A stretch of 64,000 nt of DNA from Streptomyces laurentii (GTDB lineage Bacteria; Actinomycetota; Actinomycetes; Streptomycetales; Streptomycetaceae), in the NCBI GenBank assembly GCA_002355495.1, contig AP017424.1, forward strand, positions 1,178,001 to 1,242,000. The letters run 5' to 3'. Positions within the stretch are counted from its first letter, which is position 1. Each line of letters starts with the position of its first letter. Of this stretch, positions 1 through 7,521 are shown in pieces. Below the pieces are notes generated by a model. That model made no database searches. It saw only the letters and a list, made by a program, of their open reading frames with translations, and was not told where the DNA came from. The translations under genes and the position numbers were made by a program.

Positions 1-1
1 G

Positions 2-664
2 CTCGGCCGCGACGACGACGGCCGCGCGCGGCGTCTCGTCACCAACGTGTACGCCCACGGAGTGGAGAACGACCCCTCCCCCGCGTCCCTGCGCACGGCC
101 GTGCGCATCGCCAACGGCGCCAACGCCGAACTCGGCTGCGGCGCCGACCCGCTACCGCTGCCGGACCGCGTCGAAGTGCCTGCCAAGCTGCCCCTGAACC
201 AGACCAAGGGCACCATGTGCGCGTGGCTGACCCAGGCCACCCTGCCCAAGAGTCCGTCGGGCAAGGAGTGGAAGGTGATCGCCCCCACGGACGAGAAGGC
301 ACCGATCACCAGCTGCTCACTGTCCGACCCCGGCACGGGCGAGACCGTCGACTTCACGGCCTGGTTCGGGGACTGGACGGACAAGCCCTTCGAGAATCTG
401 ATCCTGCACAACGCGCAGATCCCCGACGAACGCGGTGAGGACGAGGCGCTGCTCACCGAGAACTTCGGCCGCGCCAAGGCCCGATGCGACGGAGAGCCCG
501 CCAACTTCCTCGCCAGCAGCTACGCCCGGCACAGCGCCGACCCCGTACTGCCGATGGGCAAGGTACGACCTCTCCTCGAAGCGTTCACGGCGGACCAGGC
601 CAAGCGCCGAGGCTGCACCGACGTGAAGCTCCCCGGCCACACCGTCTACCCGGGCCGCCACTGA
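2..664 (+). CDS. Hypothetical protein, 5' end outside window
   Basis: The reading frame is already open at the window edge, so the gene probably starts upstream. A GTG at 47 is an internal alternative start but has no convincing ribosome binding site. The visible part (about 220 residues) is soluble-looking, has several cysteines (GTMCAWL, ITSCSLSD, KARCDGE, KRRGCTD) and ends in GHTVYPGRH. I do not recognise a family. Paired cysteines would suit an exported protein whose signal peptide lies outside the window, but that is inference. The next gene begins 54 bases downstream on the same strand. Confidence 0.6.
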   Translation, partial: LGRDDDGRARRLVTNVYAHGVENDPSPASLRTAVRIANGANAELGCGADPLPLPDRVEVPAKLPLNQTKGTMCAWLTQATLPKSPSGKEWKVIAPTDEKAPITSCSLSDPGTGETVDFTAWFGDWTDKPFENLILHNAQIPDERGEDEALLTENFGRAKARCDGEPANFLASSYARHSADPVLPMGKVRPLLEAFTADQAKRRGCTDVKLPGHTVYPGRH

Positions 665-718
665 CGACGCTGCCCGGTGCCGTCCGCGGACTTCGAGATC
701 TCACACTGGAGGGGGAGC

Positions 719-1225
719 ATGTACGAACTCACCGCCGTCCTGGCCGACGCGGCCACTCTCGTGCGCAACACGGCGGACTGGGAGCATGCGACCGTCGTAC
801 CGCTCCAGGAGGGGATGGGCCTGTTGCCGGTGTCGGACGGCCTCTTCACGGAGATGTTCGGCTTCCGGCGGGAGACGTGCGCGGGCGGCCCCTCGAAGGA
901 GTCCCCCTTCCTCTACCCGATGCCTCCGGCTCTGGAAGAACTCCTCGCATCCTGGTCGACGGAGCGACCCATCGCCTATGTGGAAGCCGAGTTCTTCGGT
1001 GGCGACGGGTACCAGTCGGCTGCCGTATGGTCCGGCGGTACGCGAGTGTGGGGGCCGGTGTTCGACGAGACGCTCGACGGGCCGCGTGCCGACTGGCCGA
1101 TCAACGGCGCGCTGGCACACCTGGGCCTCCGGAGCGGCGGTGCCACGTACGACCTGTTCGACGCCGTCGGCCTCGGCCGAGAACGCAGCACGGACGGATG
1201 GCTCGCTCGGGGCCGCACGCCATAG
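719..1225 (+). CDS. Hypothetical protein (168 aa)
   Basis: The ATG at 719 is preceded by the strong ribosome binding site GGAGGGGG, which makes it preferable to the upstream in-frame GTG at 677. The product is about 168 residues, acidic, with no signal peptide or membrane segment, and has aromatic stretches (ADWEHATVVPL, PIAYVEAEFFGGDGYQSA). No family is recognised. It may be cotranscribed with the gene ending at 664. A strong hairpin terminator follows the stop. Confidence 0.6.
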   Translation: MYELTAVLADAATLVRNTADWEHATVVPLQEGMGLLPVSDGLFTEMFGFRRETCAGGPSKESPFLYPMPPALEELLASWSTERPIAYVEAEFFGGDGYQSAAVWSGGTRVWGPVFDETLDGPRADWPINGALAHLGLRSGGATYDLFDAVGLGRERSTDGWLARGRTP

Positions 1226-1269
1226 CCCCTCCGACAGCCGGTTGCCACATCTGACCGCGCGCATGAACA

Positions 1270-1308
1270 GGGCCCCGTCTCCCCTGGTTCGGGGGTGAGA
1301 CGGGGCCC
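1270..1308. terminator. Hairpin terminator between convergent genes
   Basis: A 12-bp perfect stem, GGGCCCCGTCTC (1270-1281) and GAGACGGGGCCC (1297-1308), flanks a 15-base loop between the convergent genes ending at 1225 and 1328. It can serve both strands. There is little U-tract, as is usual in actinomycetes. Confidence 0.75.
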
Positions 1309-1327
1309 TTGGCGTGCTGGGTGTAGG

Positions 1328-1537
1328 TCAGGCGGTGCCGAGGTCGCCGGCCTTGACGCCGCTCACGAAGGCGGCGAACGCCGGAGTGGAGACATCGAGA
1401 ACCGGACCAGCGACATCCTTCGAGTCACGGACGGGAACGATGCCGCGCAAGGCAACGAGGTTGGTGGCGACCTCCACGCAGCTGCCGCCGGTGTTGCTGT
1501 AGGAGGACTTGAACCACTGCGGGTGTTCGGTCGTCAC
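1328..1537 (-). CDS. DUF397 domain protein
   Basis: A 69-residue protein with the DUF397 signature: WFKSSYSNTGGSCVEVA near the N-terminus, then VPVRDSKD and a C-terminal FAAFVSGVKAG. DUF397 proteins pair with XRE/DUF5753 regulators in Streptomyces (WhiJ-like loci) and are thought to act as their partners or antagonists. The GTG start at 1537 has an AAAGGA ribosome binding site inside the end of the regulator gene and overlaps its TGA stop as GTGA, so translational coupling is likely. A longer frame reaching 1633 lies wholly within the upstream gene and was not used. Confidence 0.9.
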   Translation of the reverse strand: MTTEHPQWFKSSYSNTGGSCVEVATNLVALRGIVPVRDSKDVAGPVLDVSTPAFAAFVSGVKAGDLGTA

Positions 1538-2364
1538 GGGTAGTCCTTTCGTACTTCTTGGATCATGGCAACCGATGCTGAATGGGATAGCGCTTCGGTC
1601 TGTAGCTGATGGTAGGCCGTCAGTAGGGGCCACACAGCAGTTGAGTCACGCTCCAAGTGCCCTCGGCTCTGCGACTCTTCGTACGCGATCACAGTCATGT
1701 CGGGCAGGGTCAGCAGATTGACCGGCAGGTAGAGCGCGCGTCGCTCGCCTATGTCGAATGTGGCGATCTGGAGCACGGTGTTCGGTTGCTCTGCGAACTC
1801 CAGCAGGCGGTCAAGCTGCGTTCCCATGATTCCGGGGCCACCCACCTGCCTGCGGATGCAGCTTTCGTCCATGACAACCATCACCGTCGGAGGGCGAGGC
1901 CGCATGAGGGCTGCCTGCCGCTCCGCCAGGAACGCGACGACTTCATCCGCCTGGTCTCGCGTGATGGTGCCGCGCCGCACGTCACCGTAGGCCACCGCCT
2001 GGGCATACTCCGGCGTTTGGAGTAGGCCGGTGACAATCCCGATGTCGAAGAGTCGGAGTTCCGCCGCCCGCCCCTCGTGCTCCACGTACTCCGGGAAGCC
2101 CTCCAGCAGGGACGCCTGCGTCATCTCGCGCCACTCGCGCTCGAACGTGTCGCCGGCCTCCAGCACCACATCCATCCGCTTGGAGAAACGCAAGGTTGGG
2201 AGCTTGCGAGCATTTTCGACCTGCGAAATATGCGTCCCCGAGTACTCTGCTTGACTACCCAACTCGACCTGAGACAGCCCCCGCTCTTCTCGCAACCTGC
2301 GCAATCGCGCACCGTAGGCCGCTTGAGGTGAGGCGTCCGGGTCGAGGTCTCGCCGGTTTACCAA
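1534..2364 (-). CDS. XRE-family regulator with DUF5753 domain
   Basis: A 276-residue protein. An N-terminal helix-turn-helix (about residues 15-70: LRRLREERGLSQVELG, then HISQVENARKLPTL) is followed by a DUF5753 domain containing the typical VTGLLQTPEYAQA and MDESCIRRQVGG segments. Members of this group control development or antibiotic production together with a DUF397 partner, here the overlapping downstream gene. The start is probably TTG at 2364, eight bases after AAGGGGGG. A frame reaching 2496 lacks a better site and would run over the divergent small gene. A TACAGT -10-like hexamer at 2406-2401 could drive it. Confidence 0.85.
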   Translation of the reverse strand: MVNRRDLDPDASPQAAYGARLRRLREERGLSQVELGSQAEYSGTHISQVENARKLPTLRFSKRMDVVLEAGDTFEREWREMTQASLLEGFPEYVEHEGRAAELRLFDIGIVTGLLQTPEYAQAVAYGDVRRGTITRDQADEVVAFLAERQAALMRPRPPTVMVVMDESCIRRQVGGPGIMGTQLDRLLEFAEQPNTVLQIATFDIGERRALYLPVNLLTLPDMTVIAYEESQSRGHLERDSTAVWPLLTAYHQLQTEALSHSASVAMIQEVRKDYP

Positions 2365-2453
2365 CTTCCTTTCCCCCCTTGAGACGTTGCGGTCTCTTCG
2401 ACTGTAAGCCAGGCTGACCACGCCTCGTAGTGGATTCGCTACAGAAAGGAGCG

Positions 2454-2714
2454 ATGATGCCTGGACACATCGCTCAGCCAAGCCCGCAACCTGCATCGAT
2501 GCCGGTCATCGGGTCGTACATGGTCGACACTCGCGTGGCGACAACTCGCCCCGGTCGGGTGATGGCCCACGAAGACGACCTCGTCTACCTCCGCCCTGTG
2601 GGCGGCGGCAAGGAATGGACCGCGCGCGCCGAGGACCTGCGCCCGCCGACCGACAGCGAGTGCGAGAGCATCCGCACCCTCACCACCCCCGTGTTCCCGC
2701 CGGGGAAGCCGTGA
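2454..2714 (+). CDS. Small hypothetical protein next to XRE/DUF397 pair
   Basis: An 86-residue protein starting at ATG 2454 (a second ATG follows at once) behind AGAAAGGAG. It contains YMVDTRVATTRPGRVMAH followed by DDLVYLRPVGGGKEWTA, which looks like a small beta-rich fold. Proteins of this size and pattern often lie divergent from XRE/DUF397 pairs in Streptomyces, but their function is unknown to me. The stop overlaps the start of the next gene as GTGA, so the two form a coupled pair. Confidence 0.7.
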   Translation: MMPGHIAQPSPQPASMPVIGSYMVDTRVATTRPGRVMAHEDDLVYLRPVGGGKEWTARAEDLRPPTDSECESIRTLTTPVFPPGKP

Positions 2715-2959
2715 CGACCACGGCCACGACCACACCCACCACCGGGCTCGCCACCGACCACGGACTCCGCCGCCATCCCGCCCCGGCGCCCGGATGCACG
2801 GTGTGCGCGCTGCTGATCGAGTGGTTCGGGCATTACGCGGGAACCGGACCGCGACACGATGCGTCTGCTGCTGTGGACTGTGCGGTGGAGATCCGCAATC
2901 ACCCGCACGATCCGCCGAAGATGACCCTCAAACGGCACGCGCCACCGCCGCCCCGCTGA
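2711..2959 (+). CDS. Small Cys/His-containing hypothetical protein
   Basis: An 82-residue protein whose GTG start at 2711 overlaps the preceding stop. The N-terminus is threonine-rich. The core has HPAPAPGCTVCALLIEWF with a CxxC pair, followed by a third Cys in AAVDCAVEIRNH and several histidines, so zinc binding is possible. The C-terminus is short and proline-rich. Its companions suggest it belongs to the regulatory cassette with the XRE/DUF397 genes. No function can be assigned. Confidence 0.6.
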   Translation: MTTTATTTPTTGLATDHGLRRHPAPAPGCTVCALLIEWFGHYAGTGPRHDASAAVDCAVEIRNHPHDPPKMTLKRHAPPPPR

Positions 2960-3102
2960 CACCGCGCTCATCACACTCACCGCGCGGTTCCACGGACTCC
3001 CGCTCCGTCCGGATCCTCCACCTCCGGGCGGGGCGGGGCACATTCCGGCAGGGCGAGAGCCCAGCGAAGGGAAATCCGGATGCGGCGGCTCTCCTCCCCC
3101 GC

Positions 3103-3108
3103 TATCGT
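3103..3108 (+). promoter_or_regulatory. Candidate -10 box for a leaderless transcript
   Basis: TATCGT fits the actinomycete TANNNT -10 consensus and lies seven bases before the ATG at 3116, so transcription would begin at or next to that ATG. No good -35 is visible. An inverted repeat (GAGAGCC near 3055 and GGCTCTC near 3087) sits just upstream. Confidence 0.35.
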
Positions 3109-3115
3109 CGGCCCC

Positions 3116-3139
3116 ATGTCTACGCCCCGAATTTCCTAG
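3116..3139 (+). other. Possible 7-codon leader ORF upstream of the ABC-F gene
   Basis: ATG at 3116 opens the heptapeptide MSTPRIS, ending at TAG 3139, 58 bases before the ABC-F start. No Shine-Dalgarno sequence precedes it, but its spacing from the TATCGT box suits leaderless translation. Leader peptides that sense stalled ribosomes control several antibiotic-resistance ABC-F genes. That this one does so is inference. Confidence 0.4.
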
Positions 3140-3197
3140 CCCAGGACCCGCTTCCACGTCACCCGTGTGTCCTCGGCTTGTTTCGGAGCGTCATCCC

Positions 3198-4799
3198 ATG
3201 ATCACCGCCCGCGGTGTCGACGTGCGCGTCGGCGCCCGTCTTCTGCTTTCCTCTGTCTCCTTCCACATCGCCCCCGGCGACCGCGTCGGTCTGGTCGGCC
3301 GCAACGGCGCCGGGAAGACGACTCTTCTGCACACCCTCGCCGGCCTGCGCGCCCCTGCCGCCGGGGAGGTCGTGCGGACCGGCCCGGTGGCGTGCCTCGC
3401 GCAGGACTCGCGTGCCGCCGACCCCGACGTGACGGTCCTGGACCGGATCCTGTCCGCGCGCGGCATGGACGTCGCGACGCGGCGGCTGCGCGAGGCCGCC
3501 GACCGGCTCGCCGCGCGGGCCGACGACGCCGCCATGACGGCGTACACCCGTGCCGAGGCCGCCTTCGAGGCCTGCGGCGGTTACGCGGCCGAGGCCGAGG
3601 CGGCCAGGGTCGCGGCCGGGCTCGGGCTGCCCGCCGAGGCGCTGGGCCGGCCCGTCGGCACGCTGTCCGGCGGGCAGAAGCGGCGGGTCGAGCTGGCGAG
3701 GATCCTGTTCGCCGGGGACGGCCGCGACGGCACCCTGCTACTCGACGAGCCGACCAACCACCTCGACGCCGACTCCATCGGCTGGCTCCGCGGGCACCTC
3801 GCCGCGCACCGCGGCGGGCTCGTCCTCATCAGCCACGATGTGAATCTGATCGCCGCCACCGTCAACCGGATCTTCCACCTCGACCCGCAGCGCGCGGCCC
3901 TCGACATCCACAACACCGGCTGGGCCGCGTACCTCACCCAGCGGGACGCCGACGAGCGCCGCCGGACGCGCGAACGCGCCAACGCCGAGCGCAAGGCCGC
4001 CGCGCTGCACGACCGGGCGGACCGGATGAAGGCCCGCTCGTCGACGTCGGTCACCGCCCGCAGCATGGCCCGCCGCGCCGACCGGCTGCTCGACGGCCCG
4101 GAGGAGGTGCGACACACCGAGCGGGTAGCCAGGATCCGGCTGCCGGAACCCGCCCCCTGCGGCCGTACCCCGTTGGGCGCGATCTCCCTCACCAAGGGGT
4201 ACGGGCCCGGGCGCCCGGTCCTGGACGGGGTCGACCTCGCCGTGGACCGGGGCAGCCGGCTCGTGGTGCTCGGGCTCAACGGCGCGGGCAAGACGACCCT
4301 GCTGCGGCTGCTCGCGGGCCGCGAGACCCCGGACGCGGGGCGGGTGGTGCACGGGCACGGGCTGCGGCTCGGCTACTTCGCGCAGGAGCACGAGACGCTT
4401 GATCCGGCGCGTACGGTACGGGAGAACCTGGCCGCGGCGGCGCCGCATCTGACCGACGGCGAGGTGCGCCGGGTGCTGGGCGCGTTCCTGTTCCGGGGCG
4501 ACGACGCCGGCAAGCCGGCCGGGGTGCTGTCGGGCGGCGAGAAGACCCGGCTCGCGCTCGCGGGCCTGGTCCACTCGGGCGCGAACGTGCTGCTGCTCGA
4601 CGAGCCGACGAACAACCTCGACCCGGCCTCGCGCGACGAGGTCCTCGCGGCCGTCGGCACGTACCCCGGCGCGATCGTCATGGTGACCCACGACGAGGGC
4701 GCGATCGACGCGCTGCGCCCCGAGCGCGTCCTGCTGCTGCCGGACGCGGCGGAGGACCTGTGGAACCCGGGTTACCGGGACCTGGTCGCCCTCGCCTGA
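3198..4799 (+). CDS. ABC-F family ATPase
   Basis: A 533-residue protein with two ABC ATPase cassettes and no membrane domain. Cassette 1 has Walker A GRNGAGKTTLL (about residue 33), signature LSGGQKRRVELAR and Walker B TLLLDEPTNHLD. Cassette 2 has GLNGAGKTTLLRLL, LSGGEKTRLALAG and VLLLDEPTNNLD. The charged linker between them (RRRTRERANAERKAAALHDR) matches the ABC-F interdomain linker. ABC-F proteins bind the ribosomal E site and act as translation factors or protect against ribosome-targeting antibiotics; sequence alone does not say which. A good ribosome binding site is not obvious before ATG 3198. The short ORF and hairpin (AGGAC near 3143, GTCCT near 3168) in the leader suggest possible attenuation. 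Confidence 0.9.
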   Translation: MITARGVDVRVGARLLLSSVSFHIAPGDRVGLVGRNGAGKTTLLHTLAGLRAPAAGEVVRTGPVACLAQDSRAADPDVTVLDRILSARGMDVATRRLREAADRLAARADDAAMTAYTRAEAAFEACGGYAAEAEAARVAAGLGLPAEALGRPVGTLSGGQKRRVELARILFAGDGRDGTLLLDEPTNHLDADSIGWLRGHLAAHRGGLVLISHDVNLIAATVNRIFHLDPQRAALDIHNTGWAAYLTQRDADERRRTRERANAERKAAALHDRADRMKARSSTSVTARSMARRADRLLDGPEEVRHTERVARIRLPEPAPCGRTPLGAISLTKGYGPGRPVLDGVDLAVDRGSRLVVLGLNGAGKTTLLRLLAGRETPDAGRVVHGHGLRLGYFAQEHETLDPARTVRENLAAAAPHLTDGEVRRVLGAFLFRGDDAGKPAGVLSGGEKTRLALAGLVHSGANVLLLDEPTNNLDPASRDEVLAAVGTYPGAIVMVTHDEGAIDALRPERVLLLPDAAEDLWNPGYRDLVALA

Positions 4800-4805
4800 G
4801 CCCGG

Positions 4806-4833
4806 GGCTCGGGCCCCGGCGCGGGCCCGAGCC
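4806..4833. terminator. Bidirectional hairpin terminator
   Basis: An 11-bp perfect stem, GGCTCGGGCCC (4806-4816) and GGGCCCGAGCC (4823-4833), with a 6-base loop lies between the convergent ABC-F and methyltransferase genes. Confidence 0.75.
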
Positions 4834-4836
4834 GCG

Positions 4837-6012
4837 TCAGCCGCCGCGCTTGACCGCCCTCAGGACCACGAACTTCGGGTCGCTCGCGACGAGTTCGCTG
4901 TTGCCGAACACCCGGCGCAGGGTGACGTGGTAGCCGAGGTGGCGGTTGCCGACCACCCACAGTTCCCCGCCGGGCCTAAGGGCCCGGCGGGCGTCGGAGA
5001 ACATCCGGCGGGCGGTGCGGTCGGTGGTGGCCTGGTGGTTGTGGAACGGCGGGTTGTTGAGCACCAGGTCCACCGTGCCTGGTGCCACGTCGGCGAGGCC
5101 GTCGCCGACCGTGAACTCGGCGGTGCGGCCGTCCTCGCCCGCGTGGACGCGGAAGTTCTCCTCGGCGGAGGCGACGGCCTGGTACGACTCGTCGGTGAAG
5201 AGGAGTTCCGCCTCCGGCTCGGCGAGCGCGACGGCGAGGCCGACGACGCCGTTGCCGCAGCCGAGGTCGACGACCCGCGCGCGGCCGAGGCCGGTCGGCA
5301 GGTGCTTCAGGAAGAAGCGGGTGCCGATGTCGAGACGGTCGGCGCAGAACACACCGGCCTGGTTGACGACCGCGCGCCCGGCGAGGCCGGCGGGGGCGTC
5401 GGCGGGCAGCTCGTACCGGTACGGCCAGGGGTTGGCGCCCTGGGCGTCCCGTACGCCGTCCGTGGTCACCGTGGTGTGGACGAGCCGGGCCTTCTTCACG
5501 GCGAGGGAGGTCCGGGTCGGGCCGAGGATCGTCTCGAAGAGGGTGAGGGTGGAGGTGTGGATCTCCTTCACCATGCCGGTGCCGACGACGACCGTCCCCG
5601 CGTGCACGGCGGGCGCGAGCCGGTGCAGCTGGTCTTCGAGGAGCGCGAGGCTCTTCGGTACGCGGACCAGCAGCACGTCGATCCGCTCGGGCGGCGGGTC
5701 CTGCGTGGTGAGCATCCGTACCACGTCGGGGGCGGCACCGGACCGGGCCAGGTTCTCGGCGGTGGCGGTCCGGCCCAGGTACGAGTCGGAGATCTGCACC
5801 AGGGTGCCGGGGTGCCGGGCGGCGAGCGCGGTCGCGAGGGCGCCCCAGCGGTCGCCGACGACGGCGACCGTGCCGGACAGGTCGGTGCCGGTCTCGGCGA
5901 GGTGGTTCAGCAGGTACTCGTCCGCCGCGTCCCAGGCGCGCAACGGGTCGCGCGGGTCGGCCGGGCAGCGGGTGAGCGCGAAGGCACCCCATGACGTGGT
6001 CAAACGGTTCAT
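4837..6012 (-). CDS. RlmG/RsmC-like rRNA (guanine-N2) methyltransferase
   Basis: A 391-residue two-domain protein. The N-terminal half is a degenerate Rossmann domain. The C-terminal half has the SAM-binding motif VVDLGCGNGVVGLAVAL (about residue 245) and the catalytic NNPPFH motif of N2-guanine RNA methyltransferases (about residue 325), followed by PGGELWVVGNRHLGYH. Its length and two-domain layout match E. coli RlmG (23S G1835) better than the shorter RsmC. It probably methylates rRNA in the cytoplasm. It is transcribed alone, convergent with the ABC-F gene. Confidence 0.85.
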   Translation of the reverse strand: MNRLTTSWGAFALTRCPADPRDPLRAWDAADEYLLNHLAETGTDLSGTVAVVGDRWGALATALAARHPGTLVQISDSYLGRTATAENLARSGAAPDVVRMLTTQDPPPERIDVLLVRVPKSLALLEDQLHRLAPAVHAGTVVVGTGMVKEIHTSTLTLFETILGPTRTSLAVKKARLVHTTVTTDGVRDAQGANPWPYRYELPADAPAGLAGRAVVNQAGVFCADRLDIGTRFFLKHLPTGLGRARVVDLGCGNGVVGLAVALAEPEAELLFTDESYQAVASAEENFRVHAGEDGRTAEFTVGDGLADVAPGTVDLVLNNPPFHNHQATTDRTARRMFSDARRALRPGGELWVVGNRHLGYHVTLRRVFGNSELVASDPKFVVLRAVKRGG

Positions 6013-6153
6013 CGTGTCCCCAGGCTAGCCGGTGCGCGGGGCTTGGCGGACCGGTGCCGGGGCCGTACGGCCGACCAGGCCGCAGAGGTGGCCGGGGGCG
6101 TGCGGCCGATCGCCGCGCCCACCGTGCCCGCCGTGGCCGCCCTGGCCCGTACG

Positions 6154-6729
6154 TCAGCCCGCCACCGCCGCCAGTTCCAGGTGCCAGCGTCCCGGATGCC
6201 CGGTGAGGGTGACGGTCGACAGGGGGCGGACGTCGACGTTCCAGTACGTCGGGGGCGGGGCCTTCAGCGCGTGGACGAAGGCGGCGCGGACGACGGCGGG
6301 TTCGGCGACGGCGACGATCGCGCCGTCGTCGGCGGGCCGGGTGTCGAGCCAGCCGCCGACCCGGGTGATGAAGGCGAGCAGCGGCTCGCCGCCGTGCGGG
6401 GCGGTGCGCGGATCGGCGAGCCAGGCGTCGACGGCGGCCGGTTCGAGCGCGGCGACCTCCGCGAGGGTGTGGCCGCGCCAGCGGCCCATGTCGCAGTCGC
6501 GCAGGGCGGGCTGGGCGAGCGGCGCGTAGCCGAGGGCCGTGCCGGTGGCGCGGCTGCGGGGCGTCGGCGAGCAGTAGCGCAGTTCGGCCGCGCCGAGCGG
6601 GATCAGCCGGGGCGCGGCGAGCTGCACCTCGTACCAGCCGGCCTCGTCGAGCGGCCGGTCGTCGTCGAATCGCTCGGCGAGCAAGGAGGAACTGCGTGCC
6701 GCCGCGACGAGCGTGACCCGAGTTGCCAT
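6154..6729 (-). CDS. Histidine phosphatase-like protein lacking catalytic His
   Basis: A 191-residue protein with the phosphoglycerate-mutase fold: LRYCSPTPRSRATGTALG, RDCDMGRWRGHTLAEV and PHGGEPLLAF all match the family. The N-terminal RHG box, which carries the phosphorylated histidine, is replaced by LVAAARSSS. The second catalytic His region reads VAVAEPAVVRA with no histidine. It is therefore probably not a phosphatase, or it uses different chemistry. Start ATG at 6729 is preferred over a longer frame to 6765 because the fold begins directly with ATRVTLVAAA. A related degenerate family is common in Streptomyces. Confidence 0.75.
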   Translation of the reverse strand: MATRVTLVAAARSSSLLAERFDDDRPLDEAGWYEVQLAAPRLIPLGAAELRYCSPTPRSRATGTALGYAPLAQPALRDCDMGRWRGHTLAEVAALEPAAVDAWLADPRTAPHGGEPLLAFITRVGGWLDTRPADDGAIVAVAEPAVVRAAFVHALKAPPPTYWNVDVRPLSTVTLTGHPGRWHLELAAVAG

Positions 6730-6797
6730 GGCCGCGATGGTGGGGCCGGGGGCCCGCCGGGTCAAGGGTTACGGAGCGGGCCGGTGGGGGCGGCGGG

Positions 6798-7274
6798 TCA
6801 CTGGAGCCCGAGAGTCATCCACTTGTCCGGGTATTCCAGGGGTTCGAAACCGACCTTCGCGTAGACGCCGTGGGCGTCGGCGGTCGCGAGCATGATCCGG
6901 CGCAGCCCGTACGGCGCCAGGTGGTCGCGGACGGCGGTGACGAGGGCGGTGCCGAGGCCGGTGCCGCGGGCGGCGGGATCGACGTAGACGTCGCAGAGCC
7001 AGGCGAAGGTGGCGTAGTCGGTGACGACGCGCGCGTAGGCGGCCATCTCGCCGCCGCCGGTGTCGTAGGCGCCGAAGTTGAGGGAGCCGGCGATGGCCCG
7101 GTCCTGCGTCTCCCGGGTCCGGCCCAGGGCCCAGTAGGAGTCGCCGGAGATCCAGTGGTGGACGCGGGCGGCGTCGATCCGGGCGGGGTCGGCGGAGATC
7201 TCGTACGCACCGTGCGGGACGGGGCCGGGGACATCGGGCTTGCTCGGGTCGGTCGCATCGTTCAGGTCGTTCAT
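6798..7274 (-). CDS. GNAT family N-acetyltransferase
   Basis: A 158-residue protein with the GNAT acetyl-CoA site: WLCDVYVDPAARGTGLGTAL (motif A, R/Q-x-x-G-x-G type), then LRRIMLATADAHGVYAKVGF and a C-terminal FEPLEYPDKWM. The substrate is not predictable; the YAKVGFEPL end resembles small-molecule or amino-acid acetyltransferases. Start ATG 7274 gives the family length; a longer frame to 7700 overlaps divergent genes. Confidence 0.85.
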   Translation of the reverse strand: MNDLNDATDPSKPDVPGPVPHGAYEISADPARIDAARVHHWISGDSYWALGRTRETQDRAIAGSLNFGAYDTGGGEMAAYARVVTDYATFAWLCDVYVDPAARGTGLGTALVTAVRDHLAPYGLRRIMLATADAHGVYAKVGFEPLEYPDKWMTLGLQ

Positions 7275-7421
7275 GGGCGCAGGCTGCCAGGCCGTAGCGC
7301 TCCTGTCAGCCGAATTCCTCCCGGTCCGGCCACCGGGCCTCCGCGTGAACCCGTTGGCGGAGCGGGGCGCGGTCCTGCTACTTTTTCGGCAGCCGTGCAA
7401 GGAAACGAGGAGGTGGTACCC

Positions 7422-7472
7422 GTGAACGTATCGACATGGGTGCTCCCCTCCGGGGTCACGGTCGGACGATAG
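7422..7472 (+). CDS. Possible 16-residue leader peptide
   Basis: GTG at 7422 follows a strong ribosome binding site (GAGGAGG) and encodes MNVSTWVLPSGVTVGR, ending in TAG at 7472. The stop lies in the loop of a 7-bp hairpin (7463-7483). It precedes the hydrolase gene by 49 bases. It may be a leader peptide or a small protein, and its coding status is unproven. Confidence 0.4.
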   Translation: MNVSTWVLPSGVTVGR

Positions 7473-7483
7473 GTCGTCGTCCG
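7463..7483 (+). promoter_or_regulatory. Hairpin overlapping the leader ORF stop codon
   Basis: CGGACGA (7463-7469) pairs with TCGTCCG (7477-7483) around a 7-base loop holding the TAG stop of the short ORF. No U-tract follows, so it is more likely a translational or processing structure than a terminator. Confidence 0.35.
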
Positions 7484-7521
7484 GGAGCGCCGTTCCCCGC
7501 GCACTCCCGAAAGGCACGACC

